From contig WRCR01000042.1 in the NCBI GenBank assembly GCA_009783865.1, forward strand, positions 1-14,437: a stretch of DNA of 14,437 nucleotides. The letters are read 5' to 3'. The notes beneath the pieces were generated by a model. The model worked only from the letters and a program-made list of their open reading frames with translations, did not search any database and was not told where the DNA came from. The position numbers and the translations under genes were made by a program. Of the stretch, positions 6,070-14,006 are shown one piece after another; the first letter of the stretch is position 1, and every line of letters begins with the position of its first letter. The DNA is from Planctomycetaceae bacterium. Lineage in GTDB: Bacteria > Planctomycetota > Planctomycetia > Pirellulales > Thermoguttaceae.

Positions 6070-6127
6070 GATATCCGCTGGATTTGTCCTTCCGTTCAAT
6101 AAATACTGTTTTTGAGAGTTTGATACG

Positions 6128-7321
6128 ATGAAAAAATTGCCGATCTTTCTTCTTTCTGTTTCTTTAACACTGTGTTTTTGCCTGCTTAATGCGGCAGCAC
6201 AAGAACCTAACAACACCCCTGCAACAGAAGCGGGACAACAAGGAACACCGCAGATGAAAATTACAAAATCCGAATTTGGTAAAACTGCCGACGGAATAAC
6301 CGTTGACAAATATCTTCTCGACAACGGTAAAGGCATTACCGTTGAAGTCCTGACTTTGGGCGGTATCATTTTCTCCTTCAATGTACCGGATAAAAACGGA
6401 CAAGTAACTAACGTCTCCGCCAATCTTGAAACCGTTGCCGATTACGAAAAGTACCGTCCGTTTTTCGGGGCATTGGTCGGACGCTACGGCAACCGCATTG
6501 CCAACGGGAAATTCACTCTTGACGGAAAAGAATACACTTTACCGACCAACAATGGAAAAAATTCACTGCACGGCGGTAAAAAAGGGTTCGATACGAAAGT
6601 ATGGAACGCAAAGGAAATCAAAGGCGAAGACCACGTCGGGTTGGAATTGACCTGCGTTTCCGTTGACGGCGAAGAAGGATACCCCGGAACACTGAACGTA
6701 ACAGTTAAATATATTCTCGACAAGAACAACCGCTGGATGATGGAGTACACCGCAACGACTGACAAGCCGACCGTTTTGAATTTGACGAATCACACTTACT
6801 GGAATCTAGCCGGTTTTCCGAAAGGCAAACCGTCAACGAATCACGAACATATTTTGCGGTTAAATGCTGACCGGTTTCTGCCGACTGATGATACGCTGAT
6901 TCCAACCGGTGAATTGAAACAAGTTGCGGGAACCCCGCTGGATTTCCGCACGCCGCATAAAATCGGTGAAAGAATTGCCCAAGTCGAAGGTGCGCATTTT
7001 GCCGGCGGATATGACCACTGTTTCATCTTGAATCAGGAGAAGCCGGGGCAACCTGTTCTTTGCGCCGAAATAATCGAACCGAACAGCGGACGGACAATGA
7101 TGGTACAGACCACCGAGCCCGGCGTTCAATTTTACAGCGGTAATTTCCTGAGCGGTTCAATGACCGCCTTCGGACATAAATACGAAAAACACGCATCAAT
7201 ATGTTTGGAGACGCAGCATTATCCGAACTCTCCGAATAACGCAACGTTTCCGAGTACCGTTTTGCGCCCCGGTGAAAAGTTCACCAGCGTGACGATTCAC
7301 ACTTTCGGTATTACGCAGTAA
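6128..7321 (+). CDS. galM: Exported aldose 1-epimerase (galactose mutarotase)
   Basis: This 397-residue enzyme interconverts the alpha and beta anomers of aldoses such as galactose or glucose. It begins with a signal peptide (MKK, hydrophobic core to about residue 20, NAAAQ with likely cleavage near 24), so it should act in the periplasm or outside. The beta-sandwich GalM landmarks follow: LVGRYGNRIANGKF (117-129), NSLHGG (145-150), LTNHTYWNL (219-227) with catalytic His222, DHCF with Asp296, and the C-terminal catalytic base Glu361 in ETQHYPNSPN. Apart from the signal peptide and a short Gln/Thr/Pro linker to about residue 42, length is normal. GAGAG lies about 10 nt before the ATG. It is the first gene after a good promoter and runs into the isomerase gene after 55 bp with no terminator. 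Confidence 0.95.
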   Translation: MKKLPIFLLSVSLTLCFCLLNAAAQEPNNTPATEAGQQGTPQMKITKSEFGKTADGITVDKYLLDNGKGITVEVLTLGGIIFSFNVPDKNGQVTNVSANLETVADYEKYRPFFGALVGRYGNRIANGKFTLDGKEYTLPTNNGKNSLHGGKKGFDTKVWNAKEIKGEDHVGLELTCVSVDGEEGYPGTLNVTVKYILDKNNRWMMEYTATTDKPTVLNLTNHTYWNLAGFPKGKPSTNHEHILRLNADRFLPTDDTLIPTGELKQVAGTPLDFRTPHKIGERIAQVEGAHFAGGYDHCFILNQEKPGQPVLCAEIIEPNSGRTMMVQTTEPGVQFYSGNFLSGSMTAFGHKYEKHASICLETQHYPNSPNNATFPSTVLRPGEKFTSVTIHTFGITQ

Positions 7322-7376
7322 TACTTTTATTGTCGTTTTTAATCCCCTATCACTTATTATTATAAGGAATATAACA

Positions 7377-8417
7377 ATGGCGAAGAAAGTTAATGCTTTT
7401 CCAAAACTTCACAATGCGAGTTGGCCCGGTGTTGTCGGCAAAGGTCAGCCGGATAATCCAGTGATTGACCTCGATACGATGTTGAGATTGACGGCAGAAG
7501 CCGAAGTCAACGGCAGCAAGTTCGACGGATTTGACATCTTCTTGAGCACCCCGCATTGCAGTATCGATGCGGCGGAAGACGACGTGAAAAAACTTGCCGA
7601 AAAAGCACAACACTACAACTTGGAAGTCGGCTCGGTCGTTGCGCCGGTGTGGTTCGGCGGCAATGCAATGGGAACCGATGCGGAGCGAAAGACGTTTTTG
7701 GAACTCGTTGAAAAGGCGTGTAAAATCGCTCAAACCCTGCGGAAAATCGGTGTGCGTCCTTTCGGCTGTGTGCGGATTGATACTTCGGCAAGCGTTGAAC
7801 AGTGGTCGAAAAATCCCGAAGAGAATCAAAAACTCATTGCGGATACCTTCACAAAAGCGTGCGATATTGCGGCAAAGTATGATGAAGTCCTTGCCTGCGA
7901 AGGCGAGATTTGCTGGGGTGGAATTCATAGTTGGAAACGTGCTTTGCAGATTTTCGAAATGGTGGACAGACCGCAAACCCTTGGCTTTCAAGCGGATATG
8001 TCGCATACGCTGCTGTATCTGCTCGGTTATAATGCGCTGGAAGACCGTCTTTTGCCGGAGGACTTCGATTGGAACGACAAGGCAGCATTCGATGCGGCGT
8101 ACAAAAAGATGACCGACAGTTTGCGTCCGTGGACGGTTGACTTACACATTGCGCAAAATGACGGCACGGTACACGGCAGCGGTTCTCACGACAAGACGGG
8201 GCGGCATTGTTTGGCGAAAGACCCCAACGGAAAACTCGACATTACGCATTATGCCGGTTTCTGGCTGCGGGACGAAGACGGTTTGACGAAGCGGTTCAAT
8301 CACATTTGCTGGGACGGCTGTATGTTCTCCAATGACACAATGTACAATCCGCAGACGTGGAACGATATTCTGGAAGCGATGCTTGATGTTCGAAGTGAAC
8401 ACGGGTGGACGACATAG
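7377..8417 (+). CDS. Sugar (phosphate) isomerase/epimerase, xylose-isomerase-like TIM barrel
   Basis: This 346-residue cytoplasmic protein has no signal peptide and resembles the AP_endonuc_2 / xylose isomerase-like TIM-barrel family (PF01261), whose members isomerise or epimerise sugars and inositols with a bound divalent metal. Likely metal or catalytic residues sit in ACEGEICWGG (Glu175, Glu177), GFQADMSHT (Asp207, His210), the HIAQNDG segment (His257) and the GSGSHDKTGRH segment (His271, His277). It is a separate family from the XylA in this window and shares no motif order with it. AAGGA is 8 nt before the ATG. It sits 55 bp after galM and 40 bp before the pilin-like gene, so operon membership is likely. 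The true substrate is unknown; proximity to xylA and galM suggests an aldose or a keto-sugar. Confidence 0.85.
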   Translation: MAKKVNAFPKLHNASWPGVVGKGQPDNPVIDLDTMLRLTAEAEVNGSKFDGFDIFLSTPHCSIDAAEDDVKKLAEKAQHYNLEVGSVVAPVWFGGNAMGTDAERKTFLELVEKACKIAQTLRKIGVRPFGCVRIDTSASVEQWSKNPEENQKLIADTFTKACDIAAKYDEVLACEGEICWGGIHSWKRALQIFEMVDRPQTLGFQADMSHTLLYLLGYNALEDRLLPEDFDWNDKAAFDAAYKKMTDSLRPWTVDLHIAQNDGTVHGSGSHDKTGRHCLAKDPNGKLDITHYAGFWLRDEDGLTKRFNHICWDGCMFSNDTMYNPQTWNDILEAMLDVRSEHGWTT

Positions 8418-8457
8418 GGAACCGTTATTCACAAAAGCCGAAATGGAGCGCAGCGTA

Positions 8458-9513
8458 ATGACGAAAAAGAAACTAATACGAAATATATCGGATATGTTGA
8501 GTTTCCAAAAAAGATTTTGTCGTAAAGCATTTACGCTAGTTGAACTTCTAACTGTCATTGCAATCATCGGAATGCTTGTCGGTCTGCTTTTGCCTGCCGT
8601 TCAATCTGCAAGAACGGCAGCCAGACGAATGTCATGTTCTAACAACATGAAACAATGCGGACTTGCAATTCATAACTTTCACGACATACACGGTGCGCTG
8701 CCGCCGTCCAAGTTTTACTATCAGTATTACACGACAACAAGCACCGGAAATGATTCTTCCGCCAGTATCGGACATAATTTAATCACGTTTCTGCTGCCGT
8801 TCCTCGAAAAGAATTCGCTGTATGCAAATTATCATTTTGATAAAAACTGGCAGAACAGTGCTAATGCCGGTGCAACGCAGAACCGCATTGTCACGATTCT
8901 CTGTCCCGACGGTGACCAGACACGATTTTGCCGCTACGGACCGACACGCGGCAACACCGCCCACGATAAAATTGTAGAGTATTTCTGTTCCGACTACACC
9001 GGTTGCGATGAAATCAGCGGCACCGCTAAAAAGACATTTGAAAAAATGGGCATCAGCCGTTCCAGTTGGACCAGCATTTTGAAAGCGGCAAATCTCTACA
9101 CGAAAGAAGATAAGATACCGTTCAATTCGCACTATATCACGATGAGCGGCATTCTTTCAATTAAGCGGAATGATTTTGCGGCGGTTGAAGACGGTTTGTC
9201 TAACACGATGATGCTCTTTGAATGCGTGAATCGTCCGTTCACTTTCGGTATTGGAAGAATACACACTGACCCTGAAGTTGCGCCGCGTGAACCAATCGGC
9301 GGAGCAAGATGGGCTGACGATGAATCGCAAATTTGGCTGCACGATTTGTGCAACGGAACGCAGATGTTCAACTGCAAGAACAACCAGGAAATTTACAGCC
9401 TGCACATCGGCGGTACAAACTTTTTATACGGTGACGGTTCGGTTCACTTCCATTCGGAAACGATTGCGCCGCCGGTGTTTGTTTCGTGTTTTACTGCTGC
9501 CGCGGGGGATTGA
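8458..9513 (+). CDS. DUF1559 family pilin-like protein with C-terminal H-X9-DG motif
   Basis: From the ATG at 8458 (GGAG 9 nt upstream) the protein has 351 residues. A longer in-frame ORF begins at 8332 but lies inside the previous gene and lacks a ribosome binding site. Residues 21-50 form a class III prepilin segment: basic lead, cleavage between Ala24 and Phe25, Glu at +5 (FTLVE), then a hydrophobic helix ending in LLLPAVQSAR. Next comes the DUF1559 core (SCSNNMKQCGLAIHNFHD, DGLSNTMMLFE near 245). The C-terminus carries His316 followed nine residues later by Asp326-Gly327, the H-X9-DG motif. Such proteins are processed like type II secretion or type IV pseudopilins and are highly multiplied in Planctomycetota; their exact job is unknown. 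It is the last gene of the sugar operon and overlaps the next, convergent gene by 23 bp. Confidence 0.93.
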   Translation: MTKKKLIRNISDMLSFQKRFCRKAFTLVELLTVIAIIGMLVGLLLPAVQSARTAARRMSCSNNMKQCGLAIHNFHDIHGALPPSKFYYQYYTTTSTGNDSSASIGHNLITFLLPFLEKNSLYANYHFDKNWQNSANAGATQNRIVTILCPDGDQTRFCRYGPTRGNTAHDKIVEYFCSDYTGCDEISGTAKKTFEKMGISRSSWTSILKAANLYTKEDKIPFNSHYITMSGILSIKRNDFAAVEDGLSNTMMLFECVNRPFTFGIGRIHTDPEVAPREPIGGARWADDESQIWLHDLCNGTQMFNCKNNQEIYSLHIGGTNFLYGDGSVHFHSETIAPPVFVSCFTAAAGD

Positions 9514-11302
9514 CAATATAACTCATCGGTTTGACCGTCTTGCCGTCAATGAGGGCATCTGCATCGCCGTAATTCGAGATGATGCTTGTACCGTCCGAAA
9601 AAACGCTCTTGAAAATCTTGTCGGCAATTTCGGTATGCTCCTCCATTGTTTCATATTGAAGACGTTTTAGCGTTTCAAATTCATCGAAGCCCTTCTTAAC
9701 ATTCTGAACGGATTTAACAAGTTCTTCATCGGTTGCGCAGGTTAAGTCGTCATCACCCATCCAGTTATTTCCGCTGCTGCGGAACTTGGAATAAAAATAG
9801 AAAATGGGTCTTCCGCCGAATTCGACAAGTTTCAATTTAACGAGCGGACTCTTTATAGTATAATTTACTGCTGCTGTATAAGGAGTGTTAAGAATAATTC
9901 CGTTATAGACGAGATGCCAAAACGGAATGTGCCGGTCAAGCATCGGATTGACCGGCGTTTCGGGATTATAAAACGAAATGTACAAACCGTAGTCAAGATT
10001 TTCGATGCAGTAATCAAAACCGCCTTCCGATGCTAACCCGCCGAAGGTGTTCTGTGCTTCTTTGAAAATTTGTTTTGTCCAATGGGCGTATCCTTCTTTT
10101 GTCAGCGGATGTTCTTTTGAATAACAGGTTCTCGGTGCAACAGTTGAGAAAACATCTACGTAATGCAGTCCGCGAAAGCCGAGTTCCTTCAGTTTTTGAT
10201 AATCGCTTTTGACGAAACGTTCATACATCTGCTTCGGACAGGTTTCGTACATATTTCCTCCGCCCCAAGTTGTGTACGTGTTTAGGTTTCCGTCTTTTTT
10301 CCGCAGGAGAAAATTTTCGTCCCAAAGTCCGCCGATGCTGGAAGCGTGATACGCATCGGAATTGTTAGTGTGACAGACAACCTGATAGCCGTTGTCCTGT
10401 GCGTGTTTTATTGCTTCACGAAGTTTTGCTTCGCCGCCGAGCCGTTCATCTACCGGAAAGATTTGCGGATAGCGTCCGTCGTGTCCGCCGATGTTCCAGC
10501 CGACAAGGCAGAATTGCGCTTTCGCTACGCCCTGCTTTTTGAATTCGTCAACGATTTGTTTAAATCGGTCGAAGGTTATTGCGGTGTGCATCGGCGGTTC
10601 ATTCTCGGCAGTTTGCTCTTTCACGGGAGACGGCACTGGTTTCCAGCCGAGACGCACACGGACTTCCATTGCCTGCGCCGCATAACCCAAAACCGGGTTG
10701 TTCTTAACACGTTCTTTCAACGGAACGCATCTTCCGTTGTCTAATTGAAACTTGCGGTACTCCTTCGCAATGTCGGAATAAGTTGCGTCCTTGCCGAGTT
10801 GATGAAACTCCAGCGCAATATCGTCGTAGGGTTTATCGCCGTCAAGAATGAAACGCGGAAAAATCCTGTACACTCCGTCTCTTAAAATGACAAGATAATC
10901 GGCTTCGTATCTCATACCGGTCAGGATAACGCTTATTGTTCCCTGCGGTGTTTTGATTCCGAGGAGCGGCATCGGGCAATATTTATGCGAAAGGGTATAA
11001 GCACCGTTTGCGCGCTCCTTGAAAGTTCCGTATTGACCGTTGCTGAAGACATAGAAGCCGACATCGCCTGTCTTTGCTTCGGCGGCGGGGTGATGCACCT
11101 CGATGTGCTGCACACCTTCAGGAACGGTCTCTTTGGCAATTTTCAAATACTCGATGTTGTTTTTTTGTGTGAGTTCGGCGGTTTTTGTTTCTGTTTTGCC
11201 GTCAGTGTATTTGTACACTAGTTTAACTTCTGCGGCAGGAAGAACAGATGCCAACAAGAGACCAAAAACAGACAGGATAAGCAGGATAAGATAATACTTC
11301 AT
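9491..11302 (-). CDS. Exported glycoside-hydrolase-like protein, family not assigned
   Basis: This 603-residue protein has a signal peptide (MKYYLILLIL..., cleavage near Ala23-Ala24). An N-terminal beta-rich part (25-170) precedes a probable TIM-barrel region: KAQFCLVGWNIGGHDGRYP (261-279), GYQVVCHTNNSDAY (305-318), GFRGLHYVDVFS (375-386), and GGLASEGGFDYCIENLDYG (421-439). Asp383 at the end of a strand and Glu426 after the next one are plausible nucleophile and acid/base, an arrangement like GH101/GH129-type hydrolases and the DUF5696 proteins. I cannot confirm the family. Trp-Gly-Gly-Gly and many Tyr/Trp residues also fit carbohydrate binding. GAGG lies 7 nt before the ATG, and a near-perfect promoter sits about 65 bp upstream. 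It is divergent from the lipoprotein gene and convergent with the DUF1559 gene. Function as a polysaccharide-degrading enzyme is inference. Confidence 0.7.
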   Translation of the reverse strand: MKYYLILLILSVFGLLLASVLPAAEVKLVYKYTDGKTETKTAELTQKNNIEYLKIAKETVPEGVQHIEVHHPAAEAKTGDVGFYVFSNGQYGTFKERANGAYTLSHKYCPMPLLGIKTPQGTISVILTGMRYEADYLVILRDGVYRIFPRFILDGDKPYDDIALEFHQLGKDATYSDIAKEYRKFQLDNGRCVPLKERVKNNPVLGYAAQAMEVRVRLGWKPVPSPVKEQTAENEPPMHTAITFDRFKQIVDEFKKQGVAKAQFCLVGWNIGGHDGRYPQIFPVDERLGGEAKLREAIKHAQDNGYQVVCHTNNSDAYHASSIGGLWDENFLLRKKDGNLNTYTTWGGGNMYETCPKQMYERFVKSDYQKLKELGFRGLHYVDVFSTVAPRTCYSKEHPLTKEGYAHWTKQIFKEAQNTFGGLASEGGFDYCIENLDYGLYISFYNPETPVNPMLDRHIPFWHLVYNGIILNTPYTAAVNYTIKSPLVKLKLVEFGGRPIFYFYSKFRSSGNNWMGDDDLTCATDEELVKSVQNVKKGFDEFETLKRLQYETMEEHTEIADKIFKSVFSDGTSIISNYGDADALIDGKTVKPMSYIVNPPRQQ

Positions 11303-11367
11303 TGTTTTTCCTCGGTTTTCTTTATCGAAATTGCTTCAAAATGGCGCACAGGTTTCACGTTTCGCTG

Positions 11368-11396
11368 ATTATAACAGGCGAATTTACTCCTTTCAA
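11368..11396 (-). promoter_or_regulatory. Strong sigma-70 promoter of the hydrolase-like gene
   Basis: On the - strand TTGAAA (11396-11391), a 17-nt spacer and TATAAT (11373-11368). The spacer ends in TGT, giving an extended -10 (TGTTATAAT). The expected leader is about 60 nt. This is the best promoter match in the window. Confidence 0.75.
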
Positions 11397-11438
11397 TACC
11401 TTGATAATCTGAGAGTGTGTAAAATACCCTTTTTCGTC

Positions 11439-11467
11439 TTGCCGAAACAAACAATCGCAGGTAAAAT
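11439..11467 (+). promoter_or_regulatory. Promoter of the lipoprotein gene
   Basis: TTGCCG (11439-11444), 17-nt spacer, TAAAAT (11462-11467). The expected start falls on the palindrome at 11471-11485, leaving a leader of only about 30 nt before the ATG at 11507. Confidence 0.5.
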
Positions 11468-11470
11468 TGC

Positions 11471-11485
11471 AGGATTAGAAATCCT
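11471..11485. repeat. Small palindrome AGGATT-AGA-AATCCT
   Basis: A perfect 6-bp stem with a 3-nt loop sits where transcription of the lipoprotein gene should begin. It has the same tight-loop shape as the other palindromic units and may be either a dispersed repeat or an operator or leader hairpin. Confidence 0.5.
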
Positions 11486-11506
11486 ACGCTAACCAAACTA
11501 ACTTAC

Positions 11507-13540
11507 ATGAAACACGCAATATCTTCCATCATTATTTATCCGGTTCTTCTGTTTTGCTTTATAGCGGTCTTGAACGGCTGTAAGAAAAAAGATTCCGGCG
11601 GCTCGGCAATTCAAGTTCTCACCGGCAGCACCGAAGTTCACTCCGGCGGCGATACCGAAAATTCACAACGGCAGCAAGATGCTTTCGACCGTGAATTTGA
11701 AATGCTCAACTCGCTGGAAGAAACACTCTGCATAACGGACTCTCCGGGTGCCGAAAGATTGATTCAAGCGGCAGACCGGCTCAATAACTGGATTCGTGAC
11801 CGCAAGCCGGAAGATGCGTGGAAACCCGACGAGCAATTCACTGCCCTTGAAAAGTCCGCCGCTCAAGCCGCCGAAACGGCACGAAAGATATTGACGATGC
11901 TGACTTTCTTTCAGGAATTTGAAATTGACGGCAGCAGCGTAAAATCAACTGATACCTTCGAGAAAGAACGCAAAGAATTGTCCGATATGCTTGCACAGTT
12001 CGAGGCGCAACTCAATCCATTGGCGGCAGATACCGGCGTTGCAGCGTTTGCGGCTTTCACGGATATTGTCGTTTCCATACAAAAACGGTTTCAAGGGCTT
12101 GCCGCTATTAAAAATCTCAACGCTGCCGGTATAAAAGCATTTGCGAAACAACTGGAACAGGAAACAGCACAGTTTCGCAATGCTGCCGAAACACTGGAAC
12201 ATTATGCTTCGGAATTGAGAACGGAAGAACTTTTCGTGCAGCCGTCAGATGTCGATTACCTGAAACAATGTACGTGGCTGCGGAACATCTCTAACTGGGC
12301 TTGCGGCGATAAACAGGAACCGCTGGAGCGCGTGAAAAACCTTTTCGATTGGACGGTTTGCAACATCGAAATCCGCAATCCGAACAATCCTTTTGGAACG
12401 CCGGTCGGACAAGAAGCGGAACCGCTCCCGATGCAATATCCTTGGCAAACGCTTGTCCTCGGTTTCGGCACCGTTTGGGACAGGGCGTGGGTTTTTACTG
12501 AATTGCTAAAACAACAGCGGATTGATTCGTGTTTGCTGTTAGTGGAAATATCGGCAGCACAAAGCGGTGAACAAGAATCTGCAAAGGACGTTAAACTTCA
12601 GTTCATTTGGGCAGTCGGCGTTTTTCTTGATAACGAGGTTTATCTTTTTTCGCCGGTTCACGGTTTGCCTTTTCCGGCAGCAGATTCTGCGGTGCTTGCC
12701 GCAGACGGTTCGCTGGACTTCAAGAACATCGCAACGCTTTCTGCGGTCATCAAAGACGAGAAACTATTGCGGCAGATGAATTTACATCAGTTGCGTTTAT
12801 CGGAAGAACTAGTTGTACCGTTGACTGCGGAACACATTGCGAAGACAACTGCGTTGCTGCCGGCGCAGCCGGAAGCGGTATCTTCGAGAATGTGTTTAAT
12901 GCAGGCGCAGTTGAGCGGCAGTCAAAACATGACGCTTTACACGAATCTGAAAGAGATGCGGCGGAAAATACCCGAATTTGAAGGAATAAAAACAGTCGAG
13001 TTATGGAAGTATCCGCTGCGGACGAAGTTTGAACAGATAGTATTATTCCGAAGGACGGCGGAATTGATGACTCCGTTTGGTATTCCGAATCCCAAGCGGA
13101 ATGATTTTCCTCTTTGGACGGGACGGATTTTGTACTTCAAGGGCAACATCAGCGGACAAGAAGGCGCAATGACTCATTATCAGCATGCGCGGGTGCCTGA
13201 CCGCGATATTATGGAATACCGGAGCAGGGCGGAGTTCCGTAATAATCCGCTGCAAGAAGGATTGTTCCGTCTCGTTACGATGTACGCAAGTTTTTGGCTG
13301 GGAACGGCGGCGTTTGAAACGCAATCAACGGTTGCGGCGAAGGATTTTCTGGAACGGCTTGATAAGGAACCGCATCGCAATGCGTGGAATGTGCCGACAA
13401 AATATCTGCTGGGAAGAATTGCGGAAAGAGAAAAGCGGTATGAGGACGCTTTCAAGTATTACGAAGGCACCGCCGGTTCGCTTTCAGCAGACGGCAATCA
13501 ACTGCGGATTACGTTTTTGAAAGAAGCGATGGGAAAGTGA
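11507..13540 (+). CDS. Large lipoprotein with a degenerate transglutaminase-like domain
   Basis: This 677-residue protein has a lipoprotein signal: hydrophobic residues 6-22, then VLNGC with Cys25 as the lipid-attached residue and a following KKKDSGG linker. Residues 55-245 are helical and charged, probably partly coiled coil. The middle (about 272-390) resembles a transglutaminase-like fold: LERVKNLFDWTVCNIEIRN, then GFGTVWDRAWVFTELLKQQRID (319-340), then WAVGVFLDNEVYLFSPVHG (368-386). At the place where active members have Gly-x-Cys the sequence is GTVWDR, and the His and Asp positions look like Trp/Ala and Ser, so catalysis is unlikely. The C-terminus (about 620-655) ends in a TPR-like helical repeat. 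No clear Shine-Dalgarno sequence precedes the ATG. Similar planctomycete proteins exist but their function is unknown. A role in the cell envelope is inference. Confidence 0.75.
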   Translation: MKHAISSIIIYPVLLFCFIAVLNGCKKKDSGGSAIQVLTGSTEVHSGGDTENSQRQQDAFDREFEMLNSLEETLCITDSPGAERLIQAADRLNNWIRDRKPEDAWKPDEQFTALEKSAAQAAETARKILTMLTFFQEFEIDGSSVKSTDTFEKERKELSDMLAQFEAQLNPLAADTGVAAFAAFTDIVVSIQKRFQGLAAIKNLNAAGIKAFAKQLEQETAQFRNAAETLEHYASELRTEELFVQPSDVDYLKQCTWLRNISNWACGDKQEPLERVKNLFDWTVCNIEIRNPNNPFGTPVGQEAEPLPMQYPWQTLVLGFGTVWDRAWVFTELLKQQRIDSCLLLVEISAAQSGEQESAKDVKLQFIWAVGVFLDNEVYLFSPVHGLPFPAADSAVLAADGSLDFKNIATLSAVIKDEKLLRQMNLHQLRLSEELVVPLTAEHIAKTTALLPAQPEAVSSRMCLMQAQLSGSQNMTLYTNLKEMRRKIPEFEGIKTVELWKYPLRTKFEQIVLFRRTAELMTPFGIPNPKRNDFPLWTGRILYFKGNISGQEGAMTHYQHARVPDRDIMEYRSRAEFRNNPLQEGLFRLVTMYASFWLGTAAFETQSTVAAKDFLERLDKEPHRNAWNVPTKYLLGRIAEREKRYEDAFKYYEGTAGSLSADGNQLRITFLKEAMGK

Positions 13541-13612
13541 TAGAGCCCCGTCTTTCCGGTATCAAACGATTTTGACGCGCCATTAGATGACTTCAAGGAG
13601 TACATGGAATGA
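13541..13612 (+). pseudogene. C-terminal remnant of a Phd/YefM-type antitoxin
   Basis: In the frame after the lipoprotein stop and an adjacent TAG, codons up to a TGA at 13610-13612 read SNDFDAPLDDFKEYME. This is the typical tail of Phd/YefM-family antitoxins that pair with PIN-domain toxins (usually DDFDxPLxDFxEYM). The DNA-binding N-terminal part is absent, and no start codon or ribosome binding site exists for the fragment. Its stop overlaps the next ATG as ATGA, the normal junction in such operons. Confidence 0.65.
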
Positions 13613-13647
13613 AATTGCTTCTTGACACGCACACCGCTCTTTGGTGA
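13609..13647 (+). pseudogene. N-terminal remnant of a VapC-type PIN-domain toxin
   Basis: From the ATG at 13609, preceded by AAGGAG inside the antitoxin tail, the codons read MKLLLDTHTALW and then TGA at 13645-13647. VapC toxins start MKLLLDTHxxLWW, with the Asp as first metal ligand of the PIN nuclease. The TGA stands exactly where a second Trp codon (TGG) is expected. The frame beyond the stop does not look like a PIN domain, so the rest of the gene has been lost too. TGA is used as a normal stop elsewhere in the window. Confidence 0.7.
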
Positions 13648-14006
13648 GGTAACGACTTGCTCTTGCCAACTTTAGTGGGTGTGTTAGAATTTGTGCAGTT
13701 TGTCTATCACTGGCGGCTCGTAATTTCACTCGCAACTCACTACTCGCCACTAATTGTTAAAATGGGTAAGAAAGTGTTAAGTCAGGTAGTTCAGGTAAAA
13801 CACAATCATTGGCAGGCATTTGCGTCTTGTTTTTAGGGGTTTGGCTTTGCAAAAATTTTTCGAGTCAGGGTTTGTTGTTAGGCGGTTGCGGAGGGTCGCC
13901 GGGAAATTTCAGCCGGACTGGGTTTCCCTTATTTTTCTGCGGAATAAATGTATAATCGGGATTGTTACTAATTGCTATTGCCCTGTCTTCATTTTAGAGT
14001 ACAACT
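13648..14006. other. Non-coding stretch before the ygiQ gene
   Basis: I find no gene in these ~360 bases. There is a short degenerate direct repeat of ACTCGC-like words (13726-13752) and TCAGGTA twice near 13783-13798. A possible + strand terminator is GGGAAA (13901-13906) pairing with TTTCCC (13923-13928) around an inner CAG/CTG pair, followed by TTATTTTT. A TTG-started ORF from 13820 overlaps the ygiQ start in another frame and is not convincing. Confidence 0.5.
13951..13956 (+). promoter_or_regulatory. -10 element for ygiQ
   Basis: A perfect TATAAT lies 50 bp before the ATG at 14007. No good -35 is found at 16-18 nt upstream (CTTATT or similar), so the promoter may be weak or activator-dependent. 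Confidence 0.4.

Noticed and set aside
7350..8006. 218-codon - strand ORF inside the isomerase/epimerase gene
   Set aside because: Antisense shadow of a well-supported gene with a ribosome binding site and metal-ligand motifs.
8332..8457. Longer start for the DUF1559 protein
   Set aside because: It would overlap the previous gene by 86 bp and place 42 extra residues before a prepilin peptide that must be near the N-terminus. The ATG at 8458 has GGAG at good distance.
13645..13647. TGA in the VapC remnant read as Trp (recoding)
   Set aside because: TGA ends other genes here (9511-9513, 13538-13540), and the sequence after it does not continue as a PIN domain.
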